Positions 1-10,077 of a DNA stretch of 64,000 bases are shown in pieces. Made by a program: the position numbers and the translations under genes. Where the stretch lies: the NCBI GenBank assembly GCA_963675135.1, contig OY776120.1, positions 58,338,063 to 58,402,062 of the forward strand. Reading direction: 5' to 3'. The notes beneath the pieces are model-generated. The model was given only the letters and a program-made list of their open reading frames with translations. It was not told the origin of the DNA and searched no databases. This stretch comes from Galeopsis tetrahit. Its lineage: Eukaryota > Streptophyta > Magnoliopsida > Lamiales > Lamiaceae. Position 1 is the stretch's first letter. Each line of letters starts with the position of its first letter.

Positions 1-252
1 CGGACGACCGACGGAATTGCCGACAGAATTCAGATCCGGTTTGAAAACGGGTCATCCGAGCTACCGACAGAATGATATCCGTCAGCAGACTCGACTGATT
101 TATTCCGTCGGGACTACCGATGGAAAAAAAATTTCCGTCGGTAAACCTTGCCGACGAGCCTAGAACCGACTGAAATATTCCGTCGGTAGTTCCGTCGGTA
201 ACCACGTCTACCGACCACAATTCCGTCGGTAAACAGCGAGTTTTTTGTAGTG
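1..252. mobile_element. CACTA (En/Spm) transposon, terminal region, cut by window edge
   Basis: The segment ends in TTTTTTGTAGTG at 241-252, the inverted form of the CACTACAAAAAA terminus typical of plant CACTA elements. Inside it the subterminal motif TTCCGTCGGTA or its inverse recurs at about 8-17, 103-114, 137-147, 177-187, 190-199 and 220-231, which is the usual clustered transposase-binding arrangement of this superfamily. The element body and other end lie outside the window, so size and the 3-bp duplication (expected TCC at 253-255) cannot be confirmed. No transposase is visible. Confidence 0.85.
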
Positions 253-339
253 TCCATAAATTTTTTGAACGACCCGAATCTAGACTTTTAACCTATATAT
301 ATTTTAAAAAATATCTTAATTAGACACATTTCACATATA

Positions 340-545
340 AAATATTCCATACAAGTGTTAGCTCATTAATTTTATGAGCTACACTTTCGCGCACCATATA
401 TTGAATGATGCAAGTAGTATAATTTTTATCCAGTTTTAATTTACATTGACTCATTTAAAAATTGGTCAAAACAGAATATTCATGAATTTTTAAGGGCATG
501 ATTAATATATATATGTAGTAATAGATTTAAAATGAAATGTGCATT
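340..545. repeat. Dispersed repeat, copy 1 of 3
   Basis: The phrases ATTAATTTTATGAGCTACAC, ACATTGACTCATTTAAAAA and GAATATTCATGAAT, in this order, recur with divergence at 655-1022 and 5577-6047. Copy 1 is the shortest. No termini or coding capacity are recognisable. Confidence 0.55.
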
Positions 546-654
546 CCTGGGCAGGGGCATTGTTCAACACATTTCCCTATTTTTTAAGGTGATGATGGAT
601 CGACTCAACGGTCTAGCCCATTTTAAGGGCTCTAGTTATGTACTATATATTTCA

Positions 655-1022
655 GTTAAAGAGAACTTCATATTTTTTTATTAGAGAGGACTTAATTAAT
701 TGGATATATTTACATATTAATTCCATGACTCACACTTATACATAGTATTAATTTTATGAGTTACACTTGCACACTGTATGGGGCAATTGGTATACGTTTT
801 ACCTGGTATACGTTTTACCTGATTTTAATTAATTTACATTATTGACTCATTTAAAATTTGATAAAAATATAATACATGAATCTTTATAGAATGAGTGTTC
901 ATGAGTTTATTTTTAATCTAACGATTATATATTTTTTATTTGAAATTCTAATTCATTAAGGAGTGTGAGTCATAAAAATAAATAAAAAAATTGATTCATC
1001 TTCACCTCCCGTGTCTTTACCT
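655..1022. repeat. Dispersed repeat, copy 2 of 3
   Basis: It shares the order of motifs with 5577-6047 over its whole length: AAAGAGAACTTCATAT, ATTAATTTTATGAGTTACAC, TTAATTAATTTACATT, then a CATCTTCACCTCCC-like end. It contains an internal 16-bp duplication that the other copies lack. Confidence 0.6.
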
Positions 1023-1373
1023 ATTGCATTTTTGGTGGAATCAATTTATTTTTTATTCTCTAAAAGAAAAACATCACTTATAATTTATTTTTACAAAATT
1101 ATCCTTATTAAGAATTAAATAGGACTTTCTTTAACCTAATTCTTCAATTCTAATTCACGCAAAATTAAATAGAATTTCATTAACTTAATTCTTCAACCCT
1201 ATGCAACAAAGAAGGACGCAATACGCTCCGATAAAAAAAATTAAATTACCCAATTTAAGTCAAATGGGAGGAAAATAGGAAATGACATGCAACTCTATAA
1301 TTTATTTCATCTTCTTCTGTGTCTATAATTCAAAAAATGAATTTTTCGCCAAGTCTAGTGTAGAAACAAAATA

Positions 1374-1680
1374 CTACCTCCATCCCCAATAAGTAGTATC
1401 ATTAAAAGTGAGCACATATTTTAAGAAAATTTTATATTTTGGAGTATATTAAAAGTGAATATTGTGTAAAGTTAATATGGGTATAATTGAATTTTAAACT
1501 TTATTTTCTAATAAAGTAAGTGATCATTCAATGATATTTGATGTAATATGAGGTGTTTTAAAAGTATATAAATTAAATGTTATGTGGAGCTGTAGAGATG
1601 TATTATAAAAAGGGTATAAAACTAAATTTTGTAAATAGAGAATATAAGACAAGTTGATTATATTTTATGTACCGAGGAAG
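1374..1680. mobile_element. Stowaway-type MITE (Tc1/mariner, non-autonomous)
   Basis: The left end CTACCTCCATCCCC follows TA at 1372-1373. The right end ACCGAGGAAG is followed by TA at 1681-1682. These are degenerate versions of the CTCCCTCCRTCC Stowaway terminal repeat with its TA target duplication. About 307 bp, AT-rich, no ORF. Confidence 0.75.
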
Positions 1681-1784
1681 TAATATTTTCTCTCACCCTA
1701 AGTACCAGTTGTTTTAGGTTAATGGCTTTGTTTCTAATTGGTTCACGTGTTAGACATTCTTACCCTTTTTTCCACATTTACTCA

Positions 1785-2345
1785 GTAAACGAGTTGAGTT
1801 GAGTCGAGTCAAGCCAGTAGTGATGAGCTCGAAACTCAACTCGACTTGATTGAGCCTAAAATTTTGAAGATTGAGCTCGATTTGATAAGAAACTCGATAA
1901 ATTTGAGCTCAACTCAACTCAACTCGATTACTTATATAATTTTTTAAATTAATTGAAAAATATATATTTTTTAAAAATAAATTCAAGCTCGACTCAGCTA
2001 GGCTCGATTACTTGTATATAAATATAAATTATATATTAATGGCAAAATAGTAAATATTGTTCAAGATCGATTATGCTCAAAAGCCTTTCGAGGCGAGTAT
2101 TTATGAGCTCGGACTCGAACTCGATAGCTACTCGAGTAGCTCGAAACTCGACTCGACTTGATTACTTGTATATAAATATAAATTATATATTAATGGTAAA
2201 ATAGTAAATATTGTTCAAGCTCGATTAGGCTCGCGAGCCTTTCGAGTCGAGTATTTATGAGCTCGAACTTGGTAGCTACTCGAGTAGCTCAAAACTCGAC
2301 TCAATTAACTTCGAGTCGATTTTAATTTTTCTCCGTAACAAACAT
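1785..2345. repeat. CTCGA-rich repeat with a 154-bp tandem duplication
   Basis: The segment is saturated with CTCGA, GAGCTCGA and ACTCGACTCG words in a palindromic style. A unit starting GATTACTTGTATATAAATAT at 2006 restarts at 2160, giving a 154-bp tandem duplication to about 2300; each unit ends in AGCTACTCGAGTAGCT, itself a perfect palindrome. This looks like a common plant interspersed repeat of undefined class. There is no coding potential. Confidence 0.6.
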
Positions 2346-3168
2346 GAGTAACTTGCGAATTTGCTCGAGTCATTTATACCCTAAACTAATACAAAATTTC
2401 TCACACCAATCCTAAAATTATGGAATGGGGGGTTTGGAAAAAAGTAATTGATAGGGACATATTTATCTTTAAACAGGAATTCTTAATTTCACCTCTAAAT
2501 TCTAATACATCAATTATACAGGATTGCAGGATTCGAGGGAGTATTTAATCAAACTTTGGAATGAGAATAAAATAAAAATTGGGAAAATTATTTAATCAAA
2601 AAATCTATTGCTTAAAAGTTAAAACTACAAAATAGTATCTAGAATTACCAAATTGTCCTTTATTTTAACAGCAGTGTATTAAGGCCATCTCCAACTATAA
2701 ACTCTAAAATGAAGATCTCTAAACTTTAAAATACACTTTTTCATACTCTATTTTAAAAACCTTCTCCAACCATAAAACTCTATATCTTACTCTATTTATT
2801 ATTTTATTCATTTTCAATATATTACTATCATTAAACAATTAATATATTTTATCTTCATATTTAAATTAATTTATACAATTAAATATTCGATTAGTAAATT
2901 AAATTATAAATTAAATATTATTGATTTTATCAAAATCATATATGTAAATAAATTTATAATTTTTAAATATTACTTTTATTTAAATATAAAATAATGAAAC
3001 ACATAATGACGTAAAATGATACATGCGAGTATAATCTAATAAAACACTTATTTGTATTTGTATTTATTTTCAATTTGTGTTCACTTATTTTAATATATAG
3101 GTGTTATATATAGCTAGGTAATGCATGTATGTCCGTTTTAATATATAATGTATTTCATATTTAATATA

Positions 3169-4433
3169 GGGTTAATTCTAAATAAATACACCGTCTCAGT
3201 ATCAATTTAATCACGACCTTTACGATTATGGTAAAAAATCCCAAACTTTCATCCTGTTGCAATTAAATACACGTTTTTTTCTCCGGCCAACAATTGATGA
3301 TGTGATTTACCCGGAGCTTGCCACGTCATATTACCCATATTCTTTTTTATTTTTTTTATTTCTCACCCATTCTTCTTCTGCGTCTTTCTCAATTTTTCAA
3401 ACTCAATACAGTTTTTCTTCTTATGCATATTTCTCACTTCTCAAACTCCAAATTCTTCTCTTTTAACCCTAAAAATCAAAATCATGGGGATAGAACTAAC
3501 CCTAAAAATGGCAAAAAAATTTGTAAAAAATCATTTAAAAATAATTCTAGGTAGTACACTGTTGATAGGTCAATCAAGCATTCAACCCTTATGGTACAAG
3601 GATGTGGAAGATAAGGAAGAGAGGTCCTGAGGAAATTCCTAGAAATTCTACAAAATTGACCAGACATGAAATACAAATGACTTGGTCTGCAACAAAGAAA
3701 ACTTGTTCCCGTGCAAAGGACTTCAAAAGACCAGAGAAATTGCATGTAAGATTGTGTTTTTGGTCATTTATACTAATTTTTTTAGCAATATATAGTGATT
3801 TAAAAAAATGTCATGTTATATGTTTGTCATGTTTGAAGAAAAATGGCAAACCAAGACATGAGTGTATTGATTTTCGAAACCTTTGACACTATTATATGAG
3901 GGTAAGTTTCTTATTTTATTAAATATTTGTATATTTCTTATAACTATATTGTTATTTTCATTCTTCCATATTTCTGTGATCTTTTGAAGTCCTTTGCACG
4001 GGAACAACTTTTCTACCATGCTTGATCTATCAACAGTGTAGTACCTATAAATTTTTTTTAAGGATTTTTTACAATTTTTTTTTGCCATGTTTAAGTGTTA
4101 ATTCTATCCTTATGATTTTGATTTTTAGGGTCAGAAGAGAAGAACTGGAGTTGAGAAGTTGAGAAAGACGCAGAAGAAGAAGTTTTATTTTTTTTATAAA
4201 TTTTTATTTATATAAAATTTAATCTGACGTGGAAAATAAAAAAAATAAAAAAGAATATGGGTAATCTGACGTGGCAAGCTCCGGAAAACCACATCATCAA
4301 TTGTTGGCCGGAGAAAAAAAATGTGTATGTAATTGCAACAGGATGAAAGGTTGGGATTTTTTACAATAATCGTAAAGATCGTGATTAAATTGATATTGAG
4401 ATAAAATGTGGTGTATTTATTTAGAATTAACCC
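3169..4433. mobile_element. Palindromic Mutator-like element, copy 1
   Basis: The ends are GGGTTAATTC and GAATTAACCC, flanked by a perfect 9-bp duplication TTTAATATA at 3160-3168 and 4434-4442, the hallmark of Mutator-superfamily insertion. The terminal inverted repeats are unusually long: 3169-about 3740 pairs with about 3966-4433, the left arm carrying about 110 nt extra. Only some 225 bp in the centre is unique. A second member with the same ends is at 42643-43800. No intact transposase is present, so it is non-autonomous. Confidence 0.85.
3602..3760 (+). pseudogene. Possible relic of a transposase C-terminal zinc-knuckle segment
   Basis: A short reading frame inside the left arm of the Mutator-like element encodes LTRHEIQMTWSATKKTCSRA. 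This resembles the stretch before and across the CCHC zinc knuckle at the C-terminus of many plant Mutator transposases (a TKLTRxGxxMTCSxC-like sequence), with the first Cys replaced by Trp and the His lost. The complementary version lies in the right arm near 3982-4010. The assignment is from memory of the family and is tentative; it could be chance. Confidence 0.3.
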
Positions 4434-4918
4434 TTTAATATATAGTGTATTTTTTATTGTATTTTACGTTATTTTATTGTTGGTAATAATAATATTTGTT
4501 TATTGTATTTTACGATATTTTATTGTTGGTAATAATAATACACACACAAAAAAAATTAAATTACACAAATAAAATTAAATTATAAATTAGTATAGCAATA
4601 AAATTGTAATTATATTTAATAAAAGAACTCTCATTATTAATATAAAATTGTAATACAGAAATGTAAATATTAATAAAATAATAGATATAAAATATAGAGT
4701 ATTAATAAAATAATAGATATAAAATATAGAGTTTTGAATAGTAAACTTTATATATAGAGTTTACTATTCAAAACTCTATTTTAAAACTTCTAAATAGAGT
4801 ACGGTTGGAGGAGGCGAAACTCCAATTTTAAAGTTTAACTCCATTTCAAGCGTCCGGTTGGAGTTGCTTCCCAATGACACCCACCCCTCCTAACGTGGCA
4901 AGGTGGTGTTAAATTTTA

Positions 4919-5197
4919 CTCCCTCCATCCCGTAATTTATTTCACATGTGAAGTGGTCCATAAATAAGAAAAGTGAATTTAATGAGGATTTTGAAGGTAA
5001 TTTGTAAACTTTTACATATAAAGTAAATAAATTAGTTGACTTTTGTGTATTTGTGGAGAAAAAGTAATGACATTTGTGTAAAATTGAGAATAATGTAAGG
5101 GTGAAGTTTATAAAAAAATTTCCATTTTAAATGTGTGAAAGTTATTGAGGGACGTCCAAAACAGAAAAGTGTGAAAGTAATTGCGGGAGGAAGTGAG
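4919..5197. mobile_element. Stowaway-type MITE
   Basis: CTCCCTCCATCCCG at 4919 follows TA (4917-4918). The inverted end CGGGAGGAAGTGAG at 5184-5197 is followed by TA (5198-5199). About 279 bp, AT-rich, non-coding. The left terminus is a perfect Stowaway consensus and the right has a few changes. Confidence 0.85.
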
Positions 5198-5336
5198 TAT
5201 TTTCTTTCGGTAAAGTAAGGTAGTGATGTTAATCAAATATTTCAATATTAAATCAAATTTAATATTTTTATTTTGATGACACGTTATTTTAATTTAAACT
5301 GCAAAAAATATGACACAAATTTGATATTCACGTGTT

Positions 5337-5464
5337 TAATATTTTCAATTTTTTTTTTTGAATTACATTAAATACCTTCCCTTTTCCCCTCCCATGATTC
5401 TAATATTTTCAATTTTTTTTTTTGAATTACATTAAATATCCTCACTTTTCTCCTTTCATGACTC
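5337..5464. repeat. 64-bp tandem duplication (two units)
   Basis: TAATATTTTCAATTTTTTTT starts at 5337 and again at 5401. Each unit runs through GAATTACATTAAATA to a CATGA end. It coincides with the tail of the SINE-like sequence. Confidence 0.85.
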
Positions 5465-5525
5465 GAACCCAGGATCTAATGTCTAGGTAGGTAGTGGTGC
5501 TCAAACCACTTGAGTATACTGTTTA
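5337..5525 (-). mobile_element. Probable tRNA-derived SINE with duplicated A-tail
   Basis: Read on the minus strand, a tRNA-like head is followed by an A-rich tail. A B-box-like GGGTTCGAGTC lies at 5460-5470 (complement), and an A-box-like TGGTTTGAGCACC about 30-40 bp upstream of it near 5495-5509. The tail ends in a run of A (5349-5359 on the plus strand as T). The tail segment is tandemly duplicated with a 64-bp period (5337-5400 and 5401-5464). The A box is degenerate, so this is a probable rather than certain SINE. Confidence 0.5.
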
Positions 5526-5576
5526 TAATTGCATATTGGTATAATTTTACTTAGGTAGGCACTATATATTCCACTT

Positions 5577-6047
5577 AATTAAAGAGAACTTCATATTTAT
5601 GAAAAACATAGAGAGAACTAAATTGGTAAGCACCAACTTCATATTTATGAAAAACTTCACTTAGGTACCACTTCAATTAAAAGAGAACTTAATTGGATAT
5701 ATATGCATATTAATTCCAGGAGTCAATCTTATACATATTAATTTTATGAATTACACTTACACGCACCATTATATGGTGAATTTGGTATTTTCTTTAATCC
5801 AATTTTAATTAATTTACATTGATTTATTTAAAAATCAGTAAAACTGAATATTCATGAATGTTTAAGGGCGGAGTAATAGAATTAAAATGGAATGAGTACT
5901 GATCATGAGTCTATTCTTATTCTCACGTTATTCTTATTCTCACGTTTGATATATATATATTTTTTTGAATCCTAATCTAGTAAGGAGTGGTGAGTCCTAA
6001 AAAAATAAAATAATAATAATTCATCTCCACTCCCCTTGTCTTTAAAT
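5577..6047. repeat. Dispersed repeat, copy 3 of 3
   Basis: Longest copy of the repeat seen at 340-545 and 655-1022. It contains its own small duplications: ATATTTATGAAAAAC near 5595 and 5640, and TTCTTATTCTCACGTT near 5924 and 5941. It ends exactly where the hAT MITE at 6048 begins; the shared CTTTAAAT there is the hAT target duplication. Confidence 0.6.
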
Positions 6048-6684
6048 TAGACCTGTCAAGACGGGTCAATGGGGCGGGGTGGGCCAAAATCGCAAAAGCC
6101 CGTCATTTGGCGGGACGGGTCAACCTGTTTACTAAGCGGACTGTCAAAACCTCAACCCAACTAAAAAATGGACAGGCAGCAGGTTTCGACGGGTCAACCT
6201 TATTTCTTTTTTTTACAAAAAAATTTATTAAATTCACCAATAAAGTTTATATAACAAAATTAATTAAATTAATCATAATTATATCATTCTACAAAATATT
6301 AAACATAATTAATCAATCATTATACAATAATAGTAATTCATAAACATAAATAATTTATCTTCTATAAAAAATAAATTCAAGTTTTAAATGAAATAGAAAT
6401 TTATTGTGTAATATACAAATATAATATACATAAACATACACAGACGCATGTGGAAGAGGTGTGGAGCAGAAGAAAAGGAACTTCATCAATGAAGAAGAAT
6501 AGTTATGCGAATGCTCCTGTTTGCACTGGGGTTTTACTTTATAAATTAAATATATATTTTTAATTTAAAAAAACAAAAACTAACAAAGAAGCCCGCCAAA
6601 GATCGCGGCCCAAACGGGTCAACCCACTCTTTTTAGTGGCAGGGTGGACTGGCTCAACGGGCCCAGCCCGTTTTGACGGCTCTA
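6048..6684. mobile_element. hAT-type MITE with perfect 8-bp target duplication
   Basis: The ends TAGACCTGTCAAGACGGG (6048) and CCGTTTTGACGGCTCTA (to 6684) form imperfect terminal inverted repeats. CTTTAAAT flanks both sides (6040-6047 and 6685-6692), an exact 8-bp duplication as in hAT insertion. GC-rich CGGGTCAACC blocks lie near both ends around an AT-rich core. It is 637 bp and has no transposase. Confidence 0.9.
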
Positions 6685-6734
6685 CTTTAAATATTGCATG
6701 GTTAAGAGAATGACTACAGAAAATAAATATTATT

Positions 6735-6830
6735 CTCCCTCTCAATCACATCACCTCTACTTATTTATATTAATATTTTTTAACTTCCGTGTTCGGAACT
6801 CATGGGAAGCTTTTCCCTGGACGGAGGGAG
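6735..6830. mobile_element. Short Stowaway-type MITE remnant
   Basis: CTCCCTCTCAATC at 6735 and GGACGGAGGGAG ending at 6830 are inverted; the right end is followed by TA. Only 96 bp remain, so this is an internally deleted copy. Confidence 0.6.
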
Positions 6831-6994
6831 TATATTACATAAAATTTAGATTTCTATTGAAAAATACACATTATATTTCGTATCACGTTTTATCAATTTA
6901 TATTGATATATATGAATTAAGTTGAATTATATATATTAAAAACATGTAAAATATAGAAATATATTACAATTATATGTATAATATATATAAAAAA

Positions 6995-7130
6995 TAATAT
7001 TAAAAACGGGTCACGGATTCGAAACACGGGACAAGAGTGATATTTAGATCCGTCCCATTTTAATACAGGGTCTAGGTCGGGGCGACCCAAATGGCATGGG
7101 TTGGGACGGGTTGAAATTTTCATCACTAAC
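6995..7130. other. Eroded GC-rich remnant resembling hAT-MITE ends
   Basis: ACGGGTCACGG, GGTCGGGGCGACCC and GGTTGGGACGGGTTG resemble the CGGGTCAACC blocks of the hAT MITE at 6048-6684. Neither paired termini nor a duplication could be found, so the identity is uncertain. Confidence 0.3.
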
Positions 7131-7407
7131 AATTACCATTACCATATGCCCTTCGTTTTATAATCGTTGTTTGTTGATTTTGTATAGAATAAAAAGAACT
7201 TACAAATTTCAAATTATCATTAAAGATGGATAGAAAAATGAGGGAAACTAACTTGCTTCAATTATAATGAAAGAAAGATGAAAAAAAGTAAATCAAATAA
7301 GAAATTGTAGAAATTTCCATATCGGCAATTTAAGGAGAAATGTGGTCAAAATAGTTTGATAAAAATTTTTAAACAAGATTTTAGACAAAAGAAAAAAAAA
7401 ACAAATA

Positions 7408-7651
7408 CTCACTCCATCCACGAAATGTAGTCCCATTTGTCTTATATTCCTTGTCCACCAAATGTAGTCCCATACACTTTATGGAAACTACTACCCTTCA
7501 ACCATCACTTAATTACTCAATTTGCCGTCACCTTTATTCACAAACAATCACTTTATTAATAAATGGACCCCACAATACCCTTACTTTATCTACTTTTTTC
7601 TTAAAACTTGTGCCCCACCCCAATGGAACTACATTTGTTAGATGGAGGGAG
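7408..7651. mobile_element. Stowaway-type MITE
   Basis: CTCACTCCATCCACGAAATG at 7408 follows TA (7406-7407). The inverted right end AGATGGAGGGAG closes at 7651 and is followed by TA (7652-7653). 244 bp, with the inner repeat ATGTAGTCCCAT present twice. Non-coding. Confidence 0.85.
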
Positions 7652-7710
7652 TAATATAAAATAGAGAGAGTAAACATATATTTGAAAAACTGAAAAATTA
7701 AACTTCACCC

Positions 7711-8354
7711 CAGAGCCGGTCCTGAGATTTTGTAGGCCTGGGGCGAACAAGAAAAATGGGCCCCTTCTCTCTGAACAACATCAAATAAAATAAGTGAAAT
7801 ATGTATGCACACATTAAAAATGAATGAACGTTTAAAAATAAATCATTTAAAATGGCTTCTTCTAGCATTTTTGAATAAACTAACCATATCCTATCTTGAT
7901 TCTCCCTATTTGATAATATTCGAGTATAATGAATTTGTGAAAAATGTCTAAAGTTACTGTCTCGTGGTAAGTTAAGACAATTTTCTCTTTTTGGACCTTT
8001 CTCAATTAATATATCTCTTGATTTATCATCAAGACTATCCCAAATTGGAGGATCATAAATATCTAATTCTACAATTGGAGTTGGATACTCTTCATCAACA
8101 ATATTAGATTCATTAATTTCATTTTCATTCATATCCTCATTTAAAATATTTATATCTACATGTACTATAAGACTAGTTTGTCCATTCAAATCATTTAAAT
8201 TTATATTATTTAGTTCTGGTGCACTATTAGTAACATTATCATTCAAGTCTTTCGATTATCCTAAATTTTTTGGAAAAAAATTATCTAATGCTCTTTTTTG
8301 TGATAAAACTAGCTGTTCAGATCTCTTTCTTTTTTTTCTTTTCTCACTATTCAT
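7711..8354 (-). pseudogene. Truncated hAT transposase, TTF-type zinc finger N-terminus
   Basis: The frame begins at an ATG complementary to 8352-8354 with a basic, nuclear-signal-like KRKKRKRSEQ. It meets an in-frame TAA (complement 8256-8258) and then continues. An acidic Asn-rich stretch precedes the family signature: DPPIWDSL, LIEKGPKRE, RHFSQIHYTR and WLVYSK, the start of the TTF/ZMYM1-like region of plant hAT transposases. The cysteines that should follow WLVYSK and the whole DUF4371/dimerisation region are absent, and the frame runs out into the terminal repeat. Stop plus truncation make it non-functional. Family recognition is from motif memory. Confidence 0.8.
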
Positions 8355-8860
8355 GTTTTTTAGAAAACATATATATATTAAAAAAAGTAAAAATTGATAA
8401 CTAAATAATAATACAATAAAGTAAATATAGAGAATTAGAGATAAAAGAAACTAAAATAATAAAAAAAAATGAATAATATAACCGTAATCGTGGATCGTGA
8501 AAAACTTAGAGGGAAAGTTGGATGTAGATTGTCAAACGTTATCACCGATCCGATGTCTTGATGAGATATAACCACTTGAATGCAACAAAGCATATTGGAA
8601 TGGAAATTAGAAATATGGAATACAAAATTTGAAAGCACTCTGGATAATTTATAGGCACAACTCACGCCTGTTTTTGTGGTATTTAATTAGATATTGGCCT
8701 TGGCCCCTTGGGGTAATTACTATGATCATTTTTTGAGAAAGAGTGCATAATAAATTCATATTTAATATTTTACCGTTATAATATTATTGTAAACTTAGAT
8801 TAGATATTCCGATTCATTAAATTTTTTTTTACCTTTTAATCTCTTTTAAAAAATATTAAT

Positions 8861-8863
<3 letters not shown>

Positions 8864-8906
<43 letters not shown>
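8864..8906. repeat. (AT)n microsatellite
   Basis: About 43 bp of uninterrupted AT alternation inside the hAT remnant. Confidence 0.95.
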
Positions 8907-8911
<5 letters not shown>

Positions 8912-8974
8912 GACCCCTAAAAATTCGGGGCCCAGGGCGGTCGCCCCTCCGGCCCACCCTCAGGGCCACCACTG

Positions 8975-10077
8975 CTTCACCCAATTAGGCTGGTACTGGT
9001 AGTCTGGTACTGTCTACCCGTCATAGTTTTCCTTCCATATTCCATGCTATGTATAAAACTAGAGTTTAAATTATGAGTCGCCCCATTAAATAGTGAACGA
9101 TATATGTAATGGTCCCTGGAAGTAATTTTCTCCAAGCTACACTGAAGTTTTTAATACATCAATTTATTTTCCTAAAGAATGAACACTTATATGAAATATT
9201 TCATGTAAATCATGTGAAGTATTAGTATATTTAAGGAAAGGTAAAAAATTTACGGATTTTTTGCAGACCAAGTCAAACGGATTAAAAAAAATGCACGGAA
9301 GATTAATAGGAAAACGAATTTCAGGCCTGTGTTACTATAAAGGTAATTGTATGTTACTTTAAGGGTAAATATGTGTTACTATAAATACAAATAATACATA
9401 AATTGACGATTCACATTAAATATTCGTACAATTAAATTAAGGAAGGATAAAAAACTCACAAATTTTTTTGCAAGTCATACCAAATAAAATAATATTTAAA
9501 AAAATAAAAAATCACCCAAAACACAAAAAGAAAAACTTGTTTTTTATCCGTGTTACTATAAATACAATTATATGTTATTGTACGAATAAATATATGTTAT
9601 AACAAGGACAAATAACACATAATTGACTTTTGAGTAACACATATTTGTCCTTAAAGTAACACATGTAAGGTATTGAAAAATGTGTTACTATATAAACACA
9701 ATAGTATTACTTTATTGAGAAAGATGTGTTACTGCGTGAATAAAATGTCATTACTGCGCGAATGAAATACTCAGTTCATTCCCAAAACAAAAAATATAGA
9801 TTTAAATCCACGCATTTTGAATAGTTCATCCATAAAATTACAAAATACATAATAATCAATTGTTAATTAAAATAGATTCACATATGATTTTATCTTATTC
9901 AATTTTTAGTTTTATGTTTTTGTATTTTTTAGTAAAATAAAAAAGTTAAACATATGTCAAATACTAGTTTAAGGTTTAGAAAGATGGTTATCACTCTAAA
10001 GATTATTTTTCTAACTCATAAAATACGGGTGGTGAACTCATAAAAGGTGGGGGGGGGGGGGTGCAAACAACCATGGC
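8975..10077. other. AT-rich non-coding DNA with a diverged ~200-bp duplication
   Basis: No coding frame. A segment starting near 9239 (AGGAAAGGTAAAAAATTTAC) is repeated with heavy divergence from about 9440 (AGGAAGGATAAAAAACTCAC). Both copies are followed by several TGTGTTACTATAAA words, which recur in both orientations to about 9760. A run of 13 G occurs at 10049-10061, just outside the LTR at 10078. Confidence 0.5.

Larger units (their letters stand above)
253..1373. other. AT-rich non-coding DNA with diverged repeats
   Basis: No reading frame of any quality is present. The segment holds two copies of a diverged three-copy repeat (340-545 and 655-1022) and a 16-bp direct duplication (GGTATACGTTTTACCT twice, about 790-821). 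A motif at 598-640 resembles an eroded hAT-MITE end like the one at 6048-6684. Confidence 0.5.
2681..4872. mobile_element. CTCCAAC-ended MITE-like element, split by a Mutator-like element
   Basis: The left end (GGCCATCTCCAAC from 2683) and right end (GTTGGAGTTGCTTC to 4870) form an imperfect terminal inverted repeat. A second inner pair (CTTCTCCAACC near 2762, GGTTGGAGGAG near 4803) and CTCTAAAAT/ATTTTAAAG words repeat the symmetry. Without the inserted 3169-4433 element and its duplicated 9 bp the element would be about 0.9 kb. A clean target duplication was not found, so the superfamily is open (hAT or PIF/Harbinger-like). Confidence 0.55.
7711..8974 (-). mobile_element. hAT transposon remnant (ZMYM1/TTF-type), perfect 8-bp target duplication
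   Basis: The left end CAGAGCCGGTCCTGAG and the inverted right end CTCAGGGCCACCACTG pair as terminal repeats. CTTCACCC occurs immediately outside both (7703-7710 and 8975-8982), an exact 8-bp duplication. The element keeps the N-terminal coding part of its transposase on the minus strand and a long AT-rich, (AT)n-containing segment. It is 1,264 bp, far shorter than an autonomous element, so most of the transposase is deleted. Confidence 0.92.

Noticed and set aside
3257..3554. Two overlapping short plus-strand frames of 69 and 78 codons
   Set aside because: They fall inside the terminal inverted repeat of the Mutator-like element, are low-complexity (Phe/Ser), and match nothing.
5455..5515. 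tRNA gene on the minus strand
   Set aside because: B-box-like word is present, but there is no cloverleaf with acceptor stem, and an A-tail follows. Better explained as a SINE.
6107..6343. 78-codon plus-strand frame
   Set aside because: Entirely inside the hAT MITE, AT-rich, no homology.
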